DNA from: a virus
Reading direction: 5' to 3' (one strand)
Length of the DNA: 64,000 nucleotides
IMG/VR virus record: IMGVR_UViG_3300021338_000003
Coordinates: 1-64,000 of that record
Below, one piece after another: positions 33,454 through 40,097 of the stretch. A program made the translations under genes and the position numbers. The first letter of the stretch is position 1; each line of letters opens with the position of its first letter. Below the pieces are notes generated by a model, which saw only the letters and a list, made by a program, of their open reading frames with translations, was not told where the DNA came from and made no database searches.

Positions 33454-33548
33454 ACTCTCGTGGAGGACCGGCCAAATTTCGGGTGCAGGCAGATTGTGAT
33501 TAGCCCCATGTCGTCGTAGGGGCTGTCAATCTGCCCCCGGTTAGCCAA

Positions 33549-34373
33549 ATGTTTGACTGTCTCCTCCAAAAACGTGTTATGGTCCATATCATCCCGGCGG
33601 TTCTGATGTTGGGAGCAATTTCCTTTCTGCCCGAGAAAGGAATAGTCCACGGTCCATGCACTACCCTTCCCATTTGGGTACGTCAGGTTTGGGCATTCAC
33701 CGGGTTTTTGACCTGGATATCGTATGGGGAAATAGCCTATCAGGCATGGACCCTTCATGACCATCCCTCCACTTCCTGGCTACCCCGCTGGCTTTTGCCG
33801 GGGGTTACCCTTTTTGTGGGTACTTGTGGTCTGGGTCACCTTCTAGCTTCCGTGGGCCTTCAGTTTTGGGCCCGTTGGGACCTCGTCGCATTCTGGCAGG
33901 GTATTACTGCCGCCATATCGGTCCCTGTTGCTCTCGCTATTGCCCTTGGTTCCAACTCCCTGAAGCACGAGGCCATGATCGCCTCGTGGGGTCTGCATGA
34001 AACTCTTGTGAACCTGGGCCGATCTTTTGTCTACCGGGTTCGCCCAGATAACACCATCGTTTTTTCTATTGGCGACGGGTGGAAGCTTCCTGCGTTTCGT
34101 AAGTTTGCCCCCAACGGGTTTCTTGAAGACCCAGAACTCATGCACCTTTCAAAATGGATTGATGAAGGTTCTATTCTCCGAGACACCAACATTGATCAAG
34201 TTCGAAAGACAAAAAAGCAACATGAGTGGGTATCCCGCTCATATGGCTATACCTGGTTGAATACCGCCCGACCCCTCCCGGGCGGTGACATCGTTATCGA
34301 AGTCCAAAACGCGTCCAAAGTGGCGTCGGAGGAACGATATCGGATTATGGATGAAGTATTGGGAGAGGAGTAG
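33549..34373 (+). CDS. Ethylene-receptor-like membrane domain plus PAS-like domain
   Basis: Up to 274 residues; the start is uncertain (ATGs at 33549, 33579 and 33606, none with a clear Shine-Dalgarno). Four membrane segments: about 11-27, 46-68 (VWAFTGFLTWISYGEIAYQ), 79-104 (LLPGVTLFVGTCGLGHLLAS) and 113-134 (LVAFWQGITAAISVPVALAI). The last three resemble the ethylene-sensor domain of ETR1-type receptors, including the C-x3-H copper-ligand pair (C93, H97; CGATH in ETR1), although the Asp of the first helix is replaced. A soluble domain at about 150-265 (RSFVYRVRPDNTIVFSIGDG; WLNTARPLPGGDIVIEVQNA) looks like a PAS domain. No kinase domain follows. Unusual for a phage; homology is by eye. Confidence 0.5.
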   Translation: MFDCLLQKRVMVHIIPAVLMLGAISFLPEKGIVHGPCTTLPIWVRQVWAFTGFLTWISYGEIAYQAWTLHDHPSTSWLPRWLLPGVTLFVGTCGLGHLLASVGLQFWARWDLVAFWQGITAAISVPVALAIALGSNSLKHEAMIASWGLHETLVNLGRSFVYRVRPDNTIVFSIGDGWKLPAFRKFAPNGFLEDPELMHLSKWIDEGSILRDTNIDQVRKTKKQHEWVSRSYGYTWLNTARPLPGGDIVIEVQNASKVASEERYRIMDEVLGEE

Positions 34374-34376
34374 CCC

Positions 34377-35117
34377 ATGAGCTTGGACAAAACACCTGAC
34401 CTTCCGCCTCTACGGGAACCGAGGAGGGAAGAACTCTCGGACTCGGAGCGGATCGACCAAACCATTCGCGTGCTCAGTGCTGTACGCGGCGAATTGAAAA
34501 GTGTGTCTGTGCAGGTGGCTTCCCTCAATGGGCACATAGCCACCGAGATATCAGCTCTTACTACTTCTATTACGACGTTGAGTAGTCGCATCCGAACCTT
34601 GGAATCACACCGTCAAGACGAAGAAAGAGACAACGAAATACACCAAGCCAAAAGGGAAGCCAAAAGGGAGGGTAGGGATGAGGGGTATATCCAGGCAGCC
34701 CAAGACATTGCTGCCCGTCTCGGCATCAATACCGAGGATGTCTTGGCTATGCGTCAGTCAGATACCTTGGTCCCCAGGGCCCGGGACCATGGACCATCTA
34801 TCCCTACTAACCCTGGAACCGCAACCCCACTATCCGAGAAAAAACCGCACTGGGTCATCCAGGCTGTTGGGACCTTTTTCTCCAATACTATCAGCCTAGC
34901 TGGCACCGAGGGCGGGAAACGTCTGATTGTAGGGGCCGTCGCTTTGGGCCTCGGTCAAGACGCTATTATTACTCTTGGGAAAATCATAGAGAAAATAGAC
35001 CCAACGCCAGCCCAAGTGGTATCGGTTGAAGTTGGCAACCCAGATACAGATGCGGACGCCGACGTTGACATAACCGAAAGTGACGCCGATACAGATGCCG
35101 ATGGGGGACCACGGTGA
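34377..35117 (+). CDS. Coiled-coil protein with acidic tail, 246 aa
   Basis: ATG behind GGAGAGGAG. Helical coiled coil about 20-110 with a highly charged stretch (HQAKREAKREGRDEGY), a possible membrane or hydrophobic segment (about 180-200, RLIVGAVALGLGQDAII) and an Asp/Thr repeat tail (NPDTDADADVDITESDADTD). No family recognised. It lies between the sensor-like and ADP-ribosyltransferase-like genes. Confidence 0.5.
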   Translation: MSLDKTPDLPPLREPRREELSDSERIDQTIRVLSAVRGELKSVSVQVASLNGHIATEISALTTSITTLSSRIRTLESHRQDEERDNEIHQAKREAKREGRDEGYIQAAQDIAARLGINTEDVLAMRQSDTLVPRARDHGPSIPTNPGTATPLSEKKPHWVIQAVGTFFSNTISLAGTEGGKRLIVGAVALGLGQDAIITLGKIIEKIDPTPAQVVSVEVGNPDTDADADVDITESDADTDADGGPR

Positions 35118-36286
35118 ACATACTGCGCAAGACGATTCTGGCCAGGTTTGATAGCATACTGCTATACCATGGAACCGACGCCTATAACGTTGAATCCATT
35201 CTCCGTCAAGGCTTGAAACCCCGTGGGTCAGTGGGCAACCTGGGTTGGGACAAGAATACCCTCGTCGACGTGAGAAACAATTCTGTGTTTCTCACAGCTG
35301 ACATCGAAAAGGCCGCTCGATATTCTTTTGGTGAAGAGAAAGACCAGGTACCAGCCATCCTTGAAATTCGCATTTCTGGACGCCATGCCCAAAAACTCAA
35401 GTATGATCCTCTTGACCGTAATGATGCTGCATGGGAAATAGACGATGAGGGCGGAACTGATTTTGAAGCCCTCGTTATACTAGAAGACATTGCTAGTGAT
35501 GCCATACGTAACATCACTGGTCACAAACCCCACTTTTCGGTTAGGGGACTACCTCAATTCCATGAGGTAGAGGATTTGGATGGGGTTAATGTCTACAAGG
35601 TCCTACCTCAAGCCATCCTGAAGGTGCTAGACTCGAACTGGATTACTAGGAAGGATGTGGTTCGGGCTATACAGGATGCACTTAAGAAGTGGGGTAGGGC
35701 CAACAAGAGAACCCCTGGGCAGTACCAGTCAATCAGTATTCACCCATACCTAGACGTGCGAAGAGACGGCACTATCAAAATGTCCAAAGACTGGATGGAA
35801 ACCCGAGAACAATTGTTCTATCAAAAGGGGTTACCCCCAAGTACTATCAAAGGTGTGTGGTTTAGGGAGATTGACTTTCGATCATCTGGTATTAATCAGA
35901 TGAAGGTCGATGAAAAGTCATTCGGGGTCAGACGCCTACCATACGAGGTGGTCGAGGACCATCAGACATCCATAGAAATCACCAACAAAATCATCAGAAA
36001 AGAATATTACACAGTCGACATGCTATATCGGAATTCGGAAGATTTTTTGGTAGTATCCGACCACCTGGAGAATATGGGCCTCGAAAGATGGGAAGAAGTA
36101 GACCATCTTCAGACTCTGACCCGGGAAGAAATCGAGGAGGATTTTGAATCCTTGATAGACACTCTTGCTGAAAGTGCAATCTATATACAGGATGACCTCC
36201 ATAACAGTCACGGAAATGACCCTGCTATTCATGAAGATTTGTGGATTCTCGTAAACCCTAGGGATGCCATGGAGCTTGTGTCATGA
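35114..36286 (+). CDS. ADP-ribosyltransferase-fold protein
   Basis: 390 residues; the GTG start overlaps the preceding stop (GTGA). The first 120 residues show the ART pattern: SILLYHGTDAYNVESILRQG (His19 of the HG(T/S) strand), SVFLTADIEKAARYSFG (the 'VYLT....A..YA' block), and an acidic segment near TDFEALVILED that could supply the catalytic Glu. T4-type phages use ARTs to modify host RNA polymerase; a similar host-takeover role is inference. The C-terminal 250 residues are unrecognised, with HPYLDVRRDGTIKMSKDWME and an acidic helical end. KptA-type RNA phosphotransferases share this fold and cannot be excluded. Confidence 0.55.
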   Translation: MNILRKTILARFDSILLYHGTDAYNVESILRQGLKPRGSVGNLGWDKNTLVDVRNNSVFLTADIEKAARYSFGEEKDQVPAILEIRISGRHAQKLKYDPLDRNDAAWEIDDEGGTDFEALVILEDIASDAIRNITGHKPHFSVRGLPQFHEVEDLDGVNVYKVLPQAILKVLDSNWITRKDVVRAIQDALKKWGRANKRTPGQYQSISIHPYLDVRRDGTIKMSKDWMETREQLFYQKGLPPSTIKGVWFREIDFRSSGINQMKVDEKSFGVRRLPYEVVEDHQTSIEITNKIIRKEYYTVDMLYRNSEDFLVVSDHLENMGLERWEEVDHLQTLTREEIEEDFESLIDTLAESAIYIQDDLHNSHGNDPAIHEDLWILVNPRDAMELVS

Positions 36287-36819
36287 AATCCAAGTATAAC
36301 CTCGCCGTTCCCAAGTTAGCCAAAGCTTGGGGAATTGTTGAGAAAATGGGAAAGTCCGAAAACCCCGAGGTACTTGGGTTTCATGAAGAGCTTATCAAGG
36401 CCCTCGATACGTCCAAGTGGACAGACGCCGAAGACCAGATGCTCGCGAAGGTGACCGAGAGGGCCAATTATCTGCGGCACGTGTTGGACATGCACTTCGC
36501 CAAGGACACGGCACAGGGGAAATGGAACCCTGATGTTCCATCAACAGGACACTGTGCTGTTGCGGCCATAATCGGACACTGGATGTTCAGGTGGCGGGTT
36601 GGCAGTAGTATAGTCAATCAGGCCAGTCACTGGTACAACATGGCCCACGGTCTCACTATTGATATCACCGGTGACCAATTCGGAAAGCCTGAAGTCCAAG
36701 TGTCCCGAAGCATCTTGTATCCGCACAAGCACCGTGTTCGCGCTATCAGTGAGGCCAATGAAGAGACCATCAGGCGCGCCAACTTGCTAGCCCAACGAGC
36801 CGGATTGGTATATTCATGA
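36283..36819 (+). CDS. YunG-like Cys-His-Asp protein
   Basis: 178 residues; the ATG overlaps the preceding stop (ATGA). The core pattern STGHCAVAAII (C91), ASHWYNMAHG (H116) and LTIDITGDQFG (D127) matches a family I associate with YunG-like proteins, in which Cys, His and Asp line up as in transglutaminase/papain-type folds. It could be a cysteine peptidase or amidase, or a binding protein of that fold. Its place in an operon with an ART-like gene suggests an accessory effector role. Confidence 0.5.
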   Translation: MKSKYNLAVPKLAKAWGIVEKMGKSENPEVLGFHEELIKALDTSKWTDAEDQMLAKVTERANYLRHVLDMHFAKDTAQGKWNPDVPSTGHCAVAAIIGHWMFRWRVGSSIVNQASHWYNMAHGLTIDITGDQFGKPEVQVSRSILYPHKHRVRAISEANEETIRRANLLAQRAGLVYS

Positions 36820-37076
36820 ACACCATTGACGCACATAAGTATAGCGGCCATCATGGCCAGGACCTTCTAGCCAGCGAGAAGGCTGGATGCTTTCACTGCG
36901 AAAGGATATTTCCGGTGGGTGATATACAGCAATGGACCGACAGCAAAAAGACGGCCCTCTGCCCTCATTGTGGTATCGATGCTGTGCTCCCGGACATCCG
37001 GGTAGACATTAGCCCCGAGTTCCTTGCCAAAATGAATGACGATTGGTTCAAGAAGAAGGCTGACGTCCATAAGTGA
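36816..37076 (+). CDS. Zinc-ribbon 'cytoplasmic protein' family, 86 aa
   Basis: ATG overlaps the preceding stop (ATGA). KAGCFHCERIFPVGDIQQWT followed by TALCPHCGIDAVLPD gives two C-x2-C pairs 24 residues apart, a zinc ribbon. The same signature (GCFYC..IF...W.D....CP.CGID.V) occurs in uncharacterised bacterial cytoplasmic proteins. Possibly acquired from a bacterium. Last gene of the 33549-37076 operon. Confidence 0.65.
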   Translation: MNTIDAHKYSGHHGQDLLASEKAGCFHCERIFPVGDIQQWTDSKKTALCPHCGIDAVLPDIRVDISPEFLAKMNDDWFKKKADVHK

Positions 37077-37091
37077 CTGAAAGGGTGTAAG

Positions 37092-37139
37092 GTTGGGTGT
37101 CCGGAGGGTAGCGAGTCACCCCCTCTGGCTTACCCCAAC
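37092..37139 (+). promoter_or_regulatory. Structured RNA leader before the 37155 gene
   Basis: Outer stem GTTGGG/CCCAAC and inner stem CCGGAGGG/CCCTCTGG (one G-U) enclose about 12 unpaired bases. No U-tract follows, and the ribosome site AGAGAG comes 5 bases later, so a leader or attenuator is more likely than a terminator. Confidence 0.4.
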
Positions 37140-37154
37140 AAAGAGAGATACCCA

Positions 37155-37664
37155 ATGAAGTCCAGCACCCCCACCACCAAGGCTTTCTCGGGCCAGGAAG
37201 TGGAGCTGACCCTCAACCACGGCGAGGGCACCATGCGGCCCCGCAAGGTCAACGTGACCGCTGCTGATGCCCTCGGCATCGCCTATGAGTGGTCGTTCCG
37301 CGGGTCGCCCCGTGAGGACTTTGCCCCCTGGAGCGCTGTCCATATGATTTCGCTCAAGCATGGTCCGAGCAAGGAGTTTCCGCCCAAGTCCTGGGCCAAG
37401 ACCTTCAAGAAGTCCAAGCCCGCTGGTGCCACTGGTATGGTTGTGGTTGGCAAGAACTGCGAAGTCATGATCCGTGACCTCGGCACGGATGATACCGAGA
37501 AGGTCACCACCATCAAGGGCTACGTGCAGACCATTGACGACCAGGCTGCCATGATCGTCCACAACCGGTTCGGTCAGGTATACCAGTCGACGATCCCCCT
37601 CACTCACGTGGTGAACATCGAATACCGTGAGAAGAAGGATACGAAGCCGCCCGGCGTCGCCTGA
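37155..37664 (+). CDS. Hypothetical protein with Sm-like beta pattern, 169 aa
   Basis: The C-terminal half (GMVVVGKNCEVMIRDLGTDD; GYVQTIDDQAAMIVHNRFGQ; STIPLTHVVNIEYRE) has the strand order of Sm/Hfq-like RNA-binding folds, but this is a weak visual match. The N-terminus holds RGSPREDFAPWSAVHMISLK. Codon use is more G/C-rich than in the upstream operon, which suggests high expression. A terminator follows at 37697. Confidence 0.5.
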   Translation: MKSSTPTTKAFSGQEVELTLNHGEGTMRPRKVNVTAADALGIAYEWSFRGSPREDFAPWSAVHMISLKHGPSKEFPPKSWAKTFKKSKPAGATGMVVVGKNCEVMIRDLGTDDTEKVTTIKGYVQTIDDQAAMIVHNRFGQVYQSTIPLTHVVNIEYREKKDTKPPGVA

Positions 37665-37696
37665 TCTGAATTCTCACGTGAATTCTCACGACCACT

Positions 37697-37729
37697 TAGG
37701 CCACCCTAGGGAAATCCTTGGGTGGCCTA
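37697..37729 (+). terminator. Terminator after the 37155 gene
   Basis: Perfect 10-bp stem TAGGCCACCC/GGGTGGCCTA around a 13-base loop, followed by TCTGTATAC. Ends the 37155 transcript before the promoter at 37747. Confidence 0.8.
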
Positions 37730-37746
37730 TCTGTATACGAAATACT

Positions 37747-37776
37747 TGCACATCTGAGATATAATGTGTTATATTC
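37747..37776 (+). promoter_or_regulatory. Promoter for the histone-H1-like gene
   Basis: TTGCAC (37747-37752), 18-base spacer, TATATT (37771-37776) with extended TGT. The spacer also contains TATAAT (37761-37766) but without a suitable -35. The leader is about 45 bases and begins with GTGGTCGTGAGA (37783-37794), exact complement of 37684-37695. Confidence 0.6.
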
Positions 37777-37824
37777 CTAGTGTGGTCGTGAGAGACCAGG
37801 GAATTCAACAACAGGAGAGATACC

Positions 37825-38649
37825 ATGTTCGGTGGTGATGATTCGTGGGATGAGGACGATTGGGGCGAGTGGAGCGAGGACGGGGATTCGTCCGGGGCTG
37901 CTTCCGATGACAAGCCGGCTGAGGAGGAGGCCCCCAAGCCTGCTGCTGCCAAGCCGGCAGCCAAGAAGAAGCGGCCCGCCAAGGCCAAGGCGGTTGACAA
38001 GCCCGCTGCGGCCAAGAAGAAGCGGCCCGCCAAGGCCAAGGCGGTTGACAAGCCCGCTGCGGCCAAGAAGGCAGCTGCGGCGAAGAAGGCAGCTGCGGCG
38101 AAGAAGCCAGCCGCTGCCAAGAAGCCTGCGGCCAAGAAGGGTCCGCTGGTTCCGCTGACCTTCTTCAAGGCCGGTGACAACCTCGTTCTCCAGAAGAACG
38201 ACCCCCAGACTGGCGAGGCGCAGAACTTCAACAAGGCGCACTTCAAGAAGGGTGCCCTCAAGGGTCTGATGACGTACGACTTCAAGTCGGTGGGCTATAC
38301 TACGCCCTACGCCCAGATCAAGGAGCTTCGGGCCGCCCTGAAGGAAGCTGGCTACAAGCTCGTTCGTGGCAAGGCTCCAGCTGCTGCGAAGCCGGCCGCT
38401 TCCAAGAAGCCGGCCGCTTCCAAGAAGCCGGCCGCTTCCAAGAAGCCCGCGGCTGCGAAGCCGGCTGCAGCCAAGAAGCCGGCCGTCAAGCTGGCCAACC
38501 GGAAGGCGTACAACACCCTCGTGTCCTCCATCCGGGACAGCCTGGTGATGGTCGGTGCTCGCTTCAGCGAGGACGACGCCCGCAACGCCCTGGACTACTT
38601 CCTGTCGCGCCCCGAGGCGTCCGTCAGAGATGCCTGGGACAAGCGGTGA
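37825..38649 (+). CDS. Histone-H1-like Lys/Ala repeat protein
   Basis: 274 residues behind ACAGGAGAGAT. An acidic N-terminus (FGGDDSWDEDDWGEWSEDG) leads to Lys/Ala/Pro repeats (about 37-108), including a 17-residue unit AAKKKRPAKAKAVDKPA twice. A folded region follows (about 109-180, PLTFFKAGDNLVLQKND), then ASKKPA-type repeats (about 185-220) and a final helical domain (about 222-274, YNTLVSSIRDSLVMVGARFS). Tails of this kind occur in linker histones and bacterial H1-like proteins and bind DNA. It probably condenses or coats phage or host DNA. Own promoter and double terminator suggest strong, isolated expression. Confidence 0.65.
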   Translation: MFGGDDSWDEDDWGEWSEDGDSSGAASDDKPAEEEAPKPAAAKPAAKKKRPAKAKAVDKPAAAKKKRPAKAKAVDKPAAAKKAAAAKKAAAAKKPAAAKKPAAKKGPLVPLTFFKAGDNLVLQKNDPQTGEAQNFNKAHFKKGALKGLMTYDFKSVGYTTPYAQIKELRAALKEAGYKLVRGKAPAAAKPAASKKPAASKKPAASKKPAAAKPAAAKKPAVKLANRKAYNTLVSSIRDSLVMVGARFSEDDARNALDYFLSRPEASVRDAWDKR

Positions 38650-38657
38650 GAGCCCTT

Positions 38658-38703
38658 GTTCTCAAACCATTCCATTATCCCCCTGATGGAATGGTTTGAG
38701 AAC
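38658..38703. terminator. 18-bp perfect hairpin after the H1-like gene
   Basis: GTTCTCAAACCATTCCAT pairs perfectly with ATGGAATGGTTTGAGAAC around a 10-base loop. No U-tract on the plus strand. It may act in both directions between convergent transcription units or protect the mRNA end. Confidence 0.6.
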
Positions 38704-38709
38704 ATCAGT

Positions 38710-38747
38710 GATGAACCCCCTACAACTTCCAGAGTAGGGGGTTCATC
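38710..38747. terminator. Second terminator after the H1-like gene
   Basis: Perfect 14-bp stem GATGAACCCCCTAC/GTAGGGGGTTCATC with a 10-base loop, then TGTATT on the plus strand. The convergent minus-strand gene ends at 38790, so it may also stop leftward transcription. Confidence 0.8.
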
Positions 38748-38789
38748 TGTATTAGGAGTAGCCGTGGGCCAAGACCGTACTGGGAACCT

Positions 38790-39722
38790 CTAGACGTCCC
38801 GACACTTGATTTTGAGTTGAGCCTCCATCCGTATGCTGCCGCCTTTGGACAGACGGATGTTTCGAGACTCCTCCCACGACTTGCGAACGCTCCTAGCCGC
38901 CTCAGACGGGGGCGTATTGCATTCTAGAACCCTTCTCATCTGGGCTACCAGGTCCTCCCAGTCGTCACCCCATGGCTCATCCTCGATACGCTTGACTGGC
39001 GGAGCATCGAGGGTGGTCACCTTTCCATTCCTAGGGAACTTCTTTCCGGTTTCAGTTCGGAACACCATCTCCGATGTACCACGAGGGTGGGTTTGACCTC
39101 TGACCCGTATATCTCTTCCGGCCGCTTTGAACCCAACGCTCCCGGAGAACATGATTTCTGGGCCCTTAGAAAGGTCAAGAGGGTCCTCGTATTGGGTTAG
39201 GAAGCGGCCGTGGGGTCCGTCGAGTATTTCGACGGGGGCGACAGTCCATGAGCCCTCCCCGGGGCCCTCCGAGACCCAGGTCAGGAGCAGGCCCTCGTGC
39301 TCACCATTTCTGACCAGTATTGGAGTGGTTTGGGAATGGGTAGCCAGGGCAAATTCCTGGGCCAGGACCCCACCCACTCTGATGGTCCTGTTTTGGACTT
39401 TCTGTACTTGGTCAGACATATCCTTGAAATGCTCACAGGATATTGACTCGGCACTTCGATGATTGTCCATGCCATCAATAAGGCCCAAGTCCGAGCATGG
39501 TTTGGACTTCCTGTAGCGACTGAACTTTGTCCAAAATTGGCATTCGCCACAAGTGGCATGGGTCAAGGGGGTGTACTTATCACAGAGGTAGTCAGGGGGT
39601 GTTCCGATGACCTTCTTACCATCTATTTTGACCCTTTTGGATACCTTGCACGTACGACCCCGCACCTTGTGTTGCCACAAAAAACAGGTGGCACAACTTG
39701 GGGGTGGTTGACTGTTTGCCAT
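38790..39722 (-). CDS. Protein with two N-terminal four-cysteine clusters
   Basis: 310 residues. Cluster 1 spans SCATCFLW to LCDKY (about 9-47) and cluster 2 spans CGECQFW to CEHF (about 57-98), each C-x2-C-x-[FL]-W...C...C-x2-[FY]. The same pattern is in the RecA-like protein and in the gene at 52198. The middle is beta-rich (GLLLTWVSEGPGEGSWTVAP), the C-terminus helical and basic. Probably metal-binding; function unknown. Three genes run leftward from 41711. Confidence 0.55.
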   Translation of the reverse strand: MANSQPPPSCATCFLWQHKVRGRTCKVSKRVKIDGKKVIGTPPDYLCDKYTPLTHATCGECQFWTKFSRYRKSKPCSDLGLIDGMDNHRSAESISCEHFKDMSDQVQKVQNRTIRVGGVLAQEFALATHSQTTPILVRNGEHEGLLLTWVSEGPGEGSWTVAPVEILDGPHGRFLTQYEDPLDLSKGPEIMFSGSVGFKAAGRDIRVRGQTHPRGTSEMVFRTETGKKFPRNGKVTTLDAPPVKRIEDEPWGDDWEDLVAQMRRVLECNTPPSEAARSVRKSWEESRNIRLSKGGSIRMEAQLKIKCRDV

Positions 39723-39731
39723 TCGCCCCTG

Positions 39732-40067
39732 TTACTCCTCTGGATCGCCCTCTGGTATGTTGAGGGGCTCGGTTATGAGGTACTCGTCGTAGTCCTCTTC
39801 ATCTTCGTACTCGACCTCATATTCCTCATTGTCTTCAGTGATAGTGGTCATGTACTCGTATACCTCGGGGCTCACGATGCATCGAGTCCAATATGTCCAA
39901 ATTCCGGCCACACCCTCATCCAATTCTGGATCCAGGTAGACGGCTATATTCCCAGTGAATTGAGAGATGGTAGCAATGTTGTGTGCCATGTCCTCAGAAG
40001 GTATGCGGCACACAACAGGGAAGTGGTCGATGAACTCGGGAATTTCCCTCTCTTCATCGGTGCTCAT
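39732..40067 (-). CDS. Acidic hypothetical protein, 111 aa
   Basis: ATG behind GGGAGAG. N-terminal folded part (FIDHFPVVCRIPSEDMAH; TGNIAVYLDPELDE) and an acidic C-terminal tail (EDNEEYEVEYEDEEDYDEY). No family recognised. Lies between the ligase and the cysteine-cluster gene. Confidence 0.6.
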   Translation of the reverse strand: MSTDEEREIPEFIDHFPVVCRIPSEDMAHNIATISQFTGNIAVYLDPELDEGVAGIWTYWTRCIVSPEVYEYMTTITEDNEEYEVEYEDEEDYDEYLITEPLNIPEGDPEE

Positions 40068-40097
40068 TTTCTCTCCCTGTCTACAAAAAAGCTGTCG

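Larger units (their letters stand above)
32900..33548. other. About 650 non-coding bases dense in secondary-structure motifs
   Basis: No plausible gene on either strand: the open frames here have Trp-rich, unlikely compositions and overlap one another in three frames. The stretch holds an ATGCAACA-cat-TGTTGCAT inverted repeat (32920-32938), palindromes TTGACATGTCAA (32940-32951) and TTGCCATGTCAA (33166-33177), a G-quadruplex motif (33223-33247) facing a C-run, a 9-bp inverted repeat (33297-33323), a CCATCCC-gcca-GGGATGG hairpin near 33384-33402, and direct repeats GCCAAATCGATGGA (33421, 33440). In a genome this compact, such a gap suggests a replication origin, a packaging or terminus region, or a regulatory hub. 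Which one cannot be told here. Confidence 0.6.

Noticed and set aside
32914-33764. Three overlapping minus-strand frames of 150-196 codons in and after the non-coding island
   Set aside because: They lie in different frames over the same bases, are Trp/Pro-rich, and the last overlaps a plausible plus-strand gene.
37960-38460. Tandem repeats that could suggest a CRISPR array
   Set aside because: They are in-frame codon repeats of Lys/Ala/Pro tails, without unique spacers of constant length.
38763-38792. Nine-codon frame starting GTG after TAGGAG
   Set aside because: Too short to support, and it runs into the end of the convergent gene.
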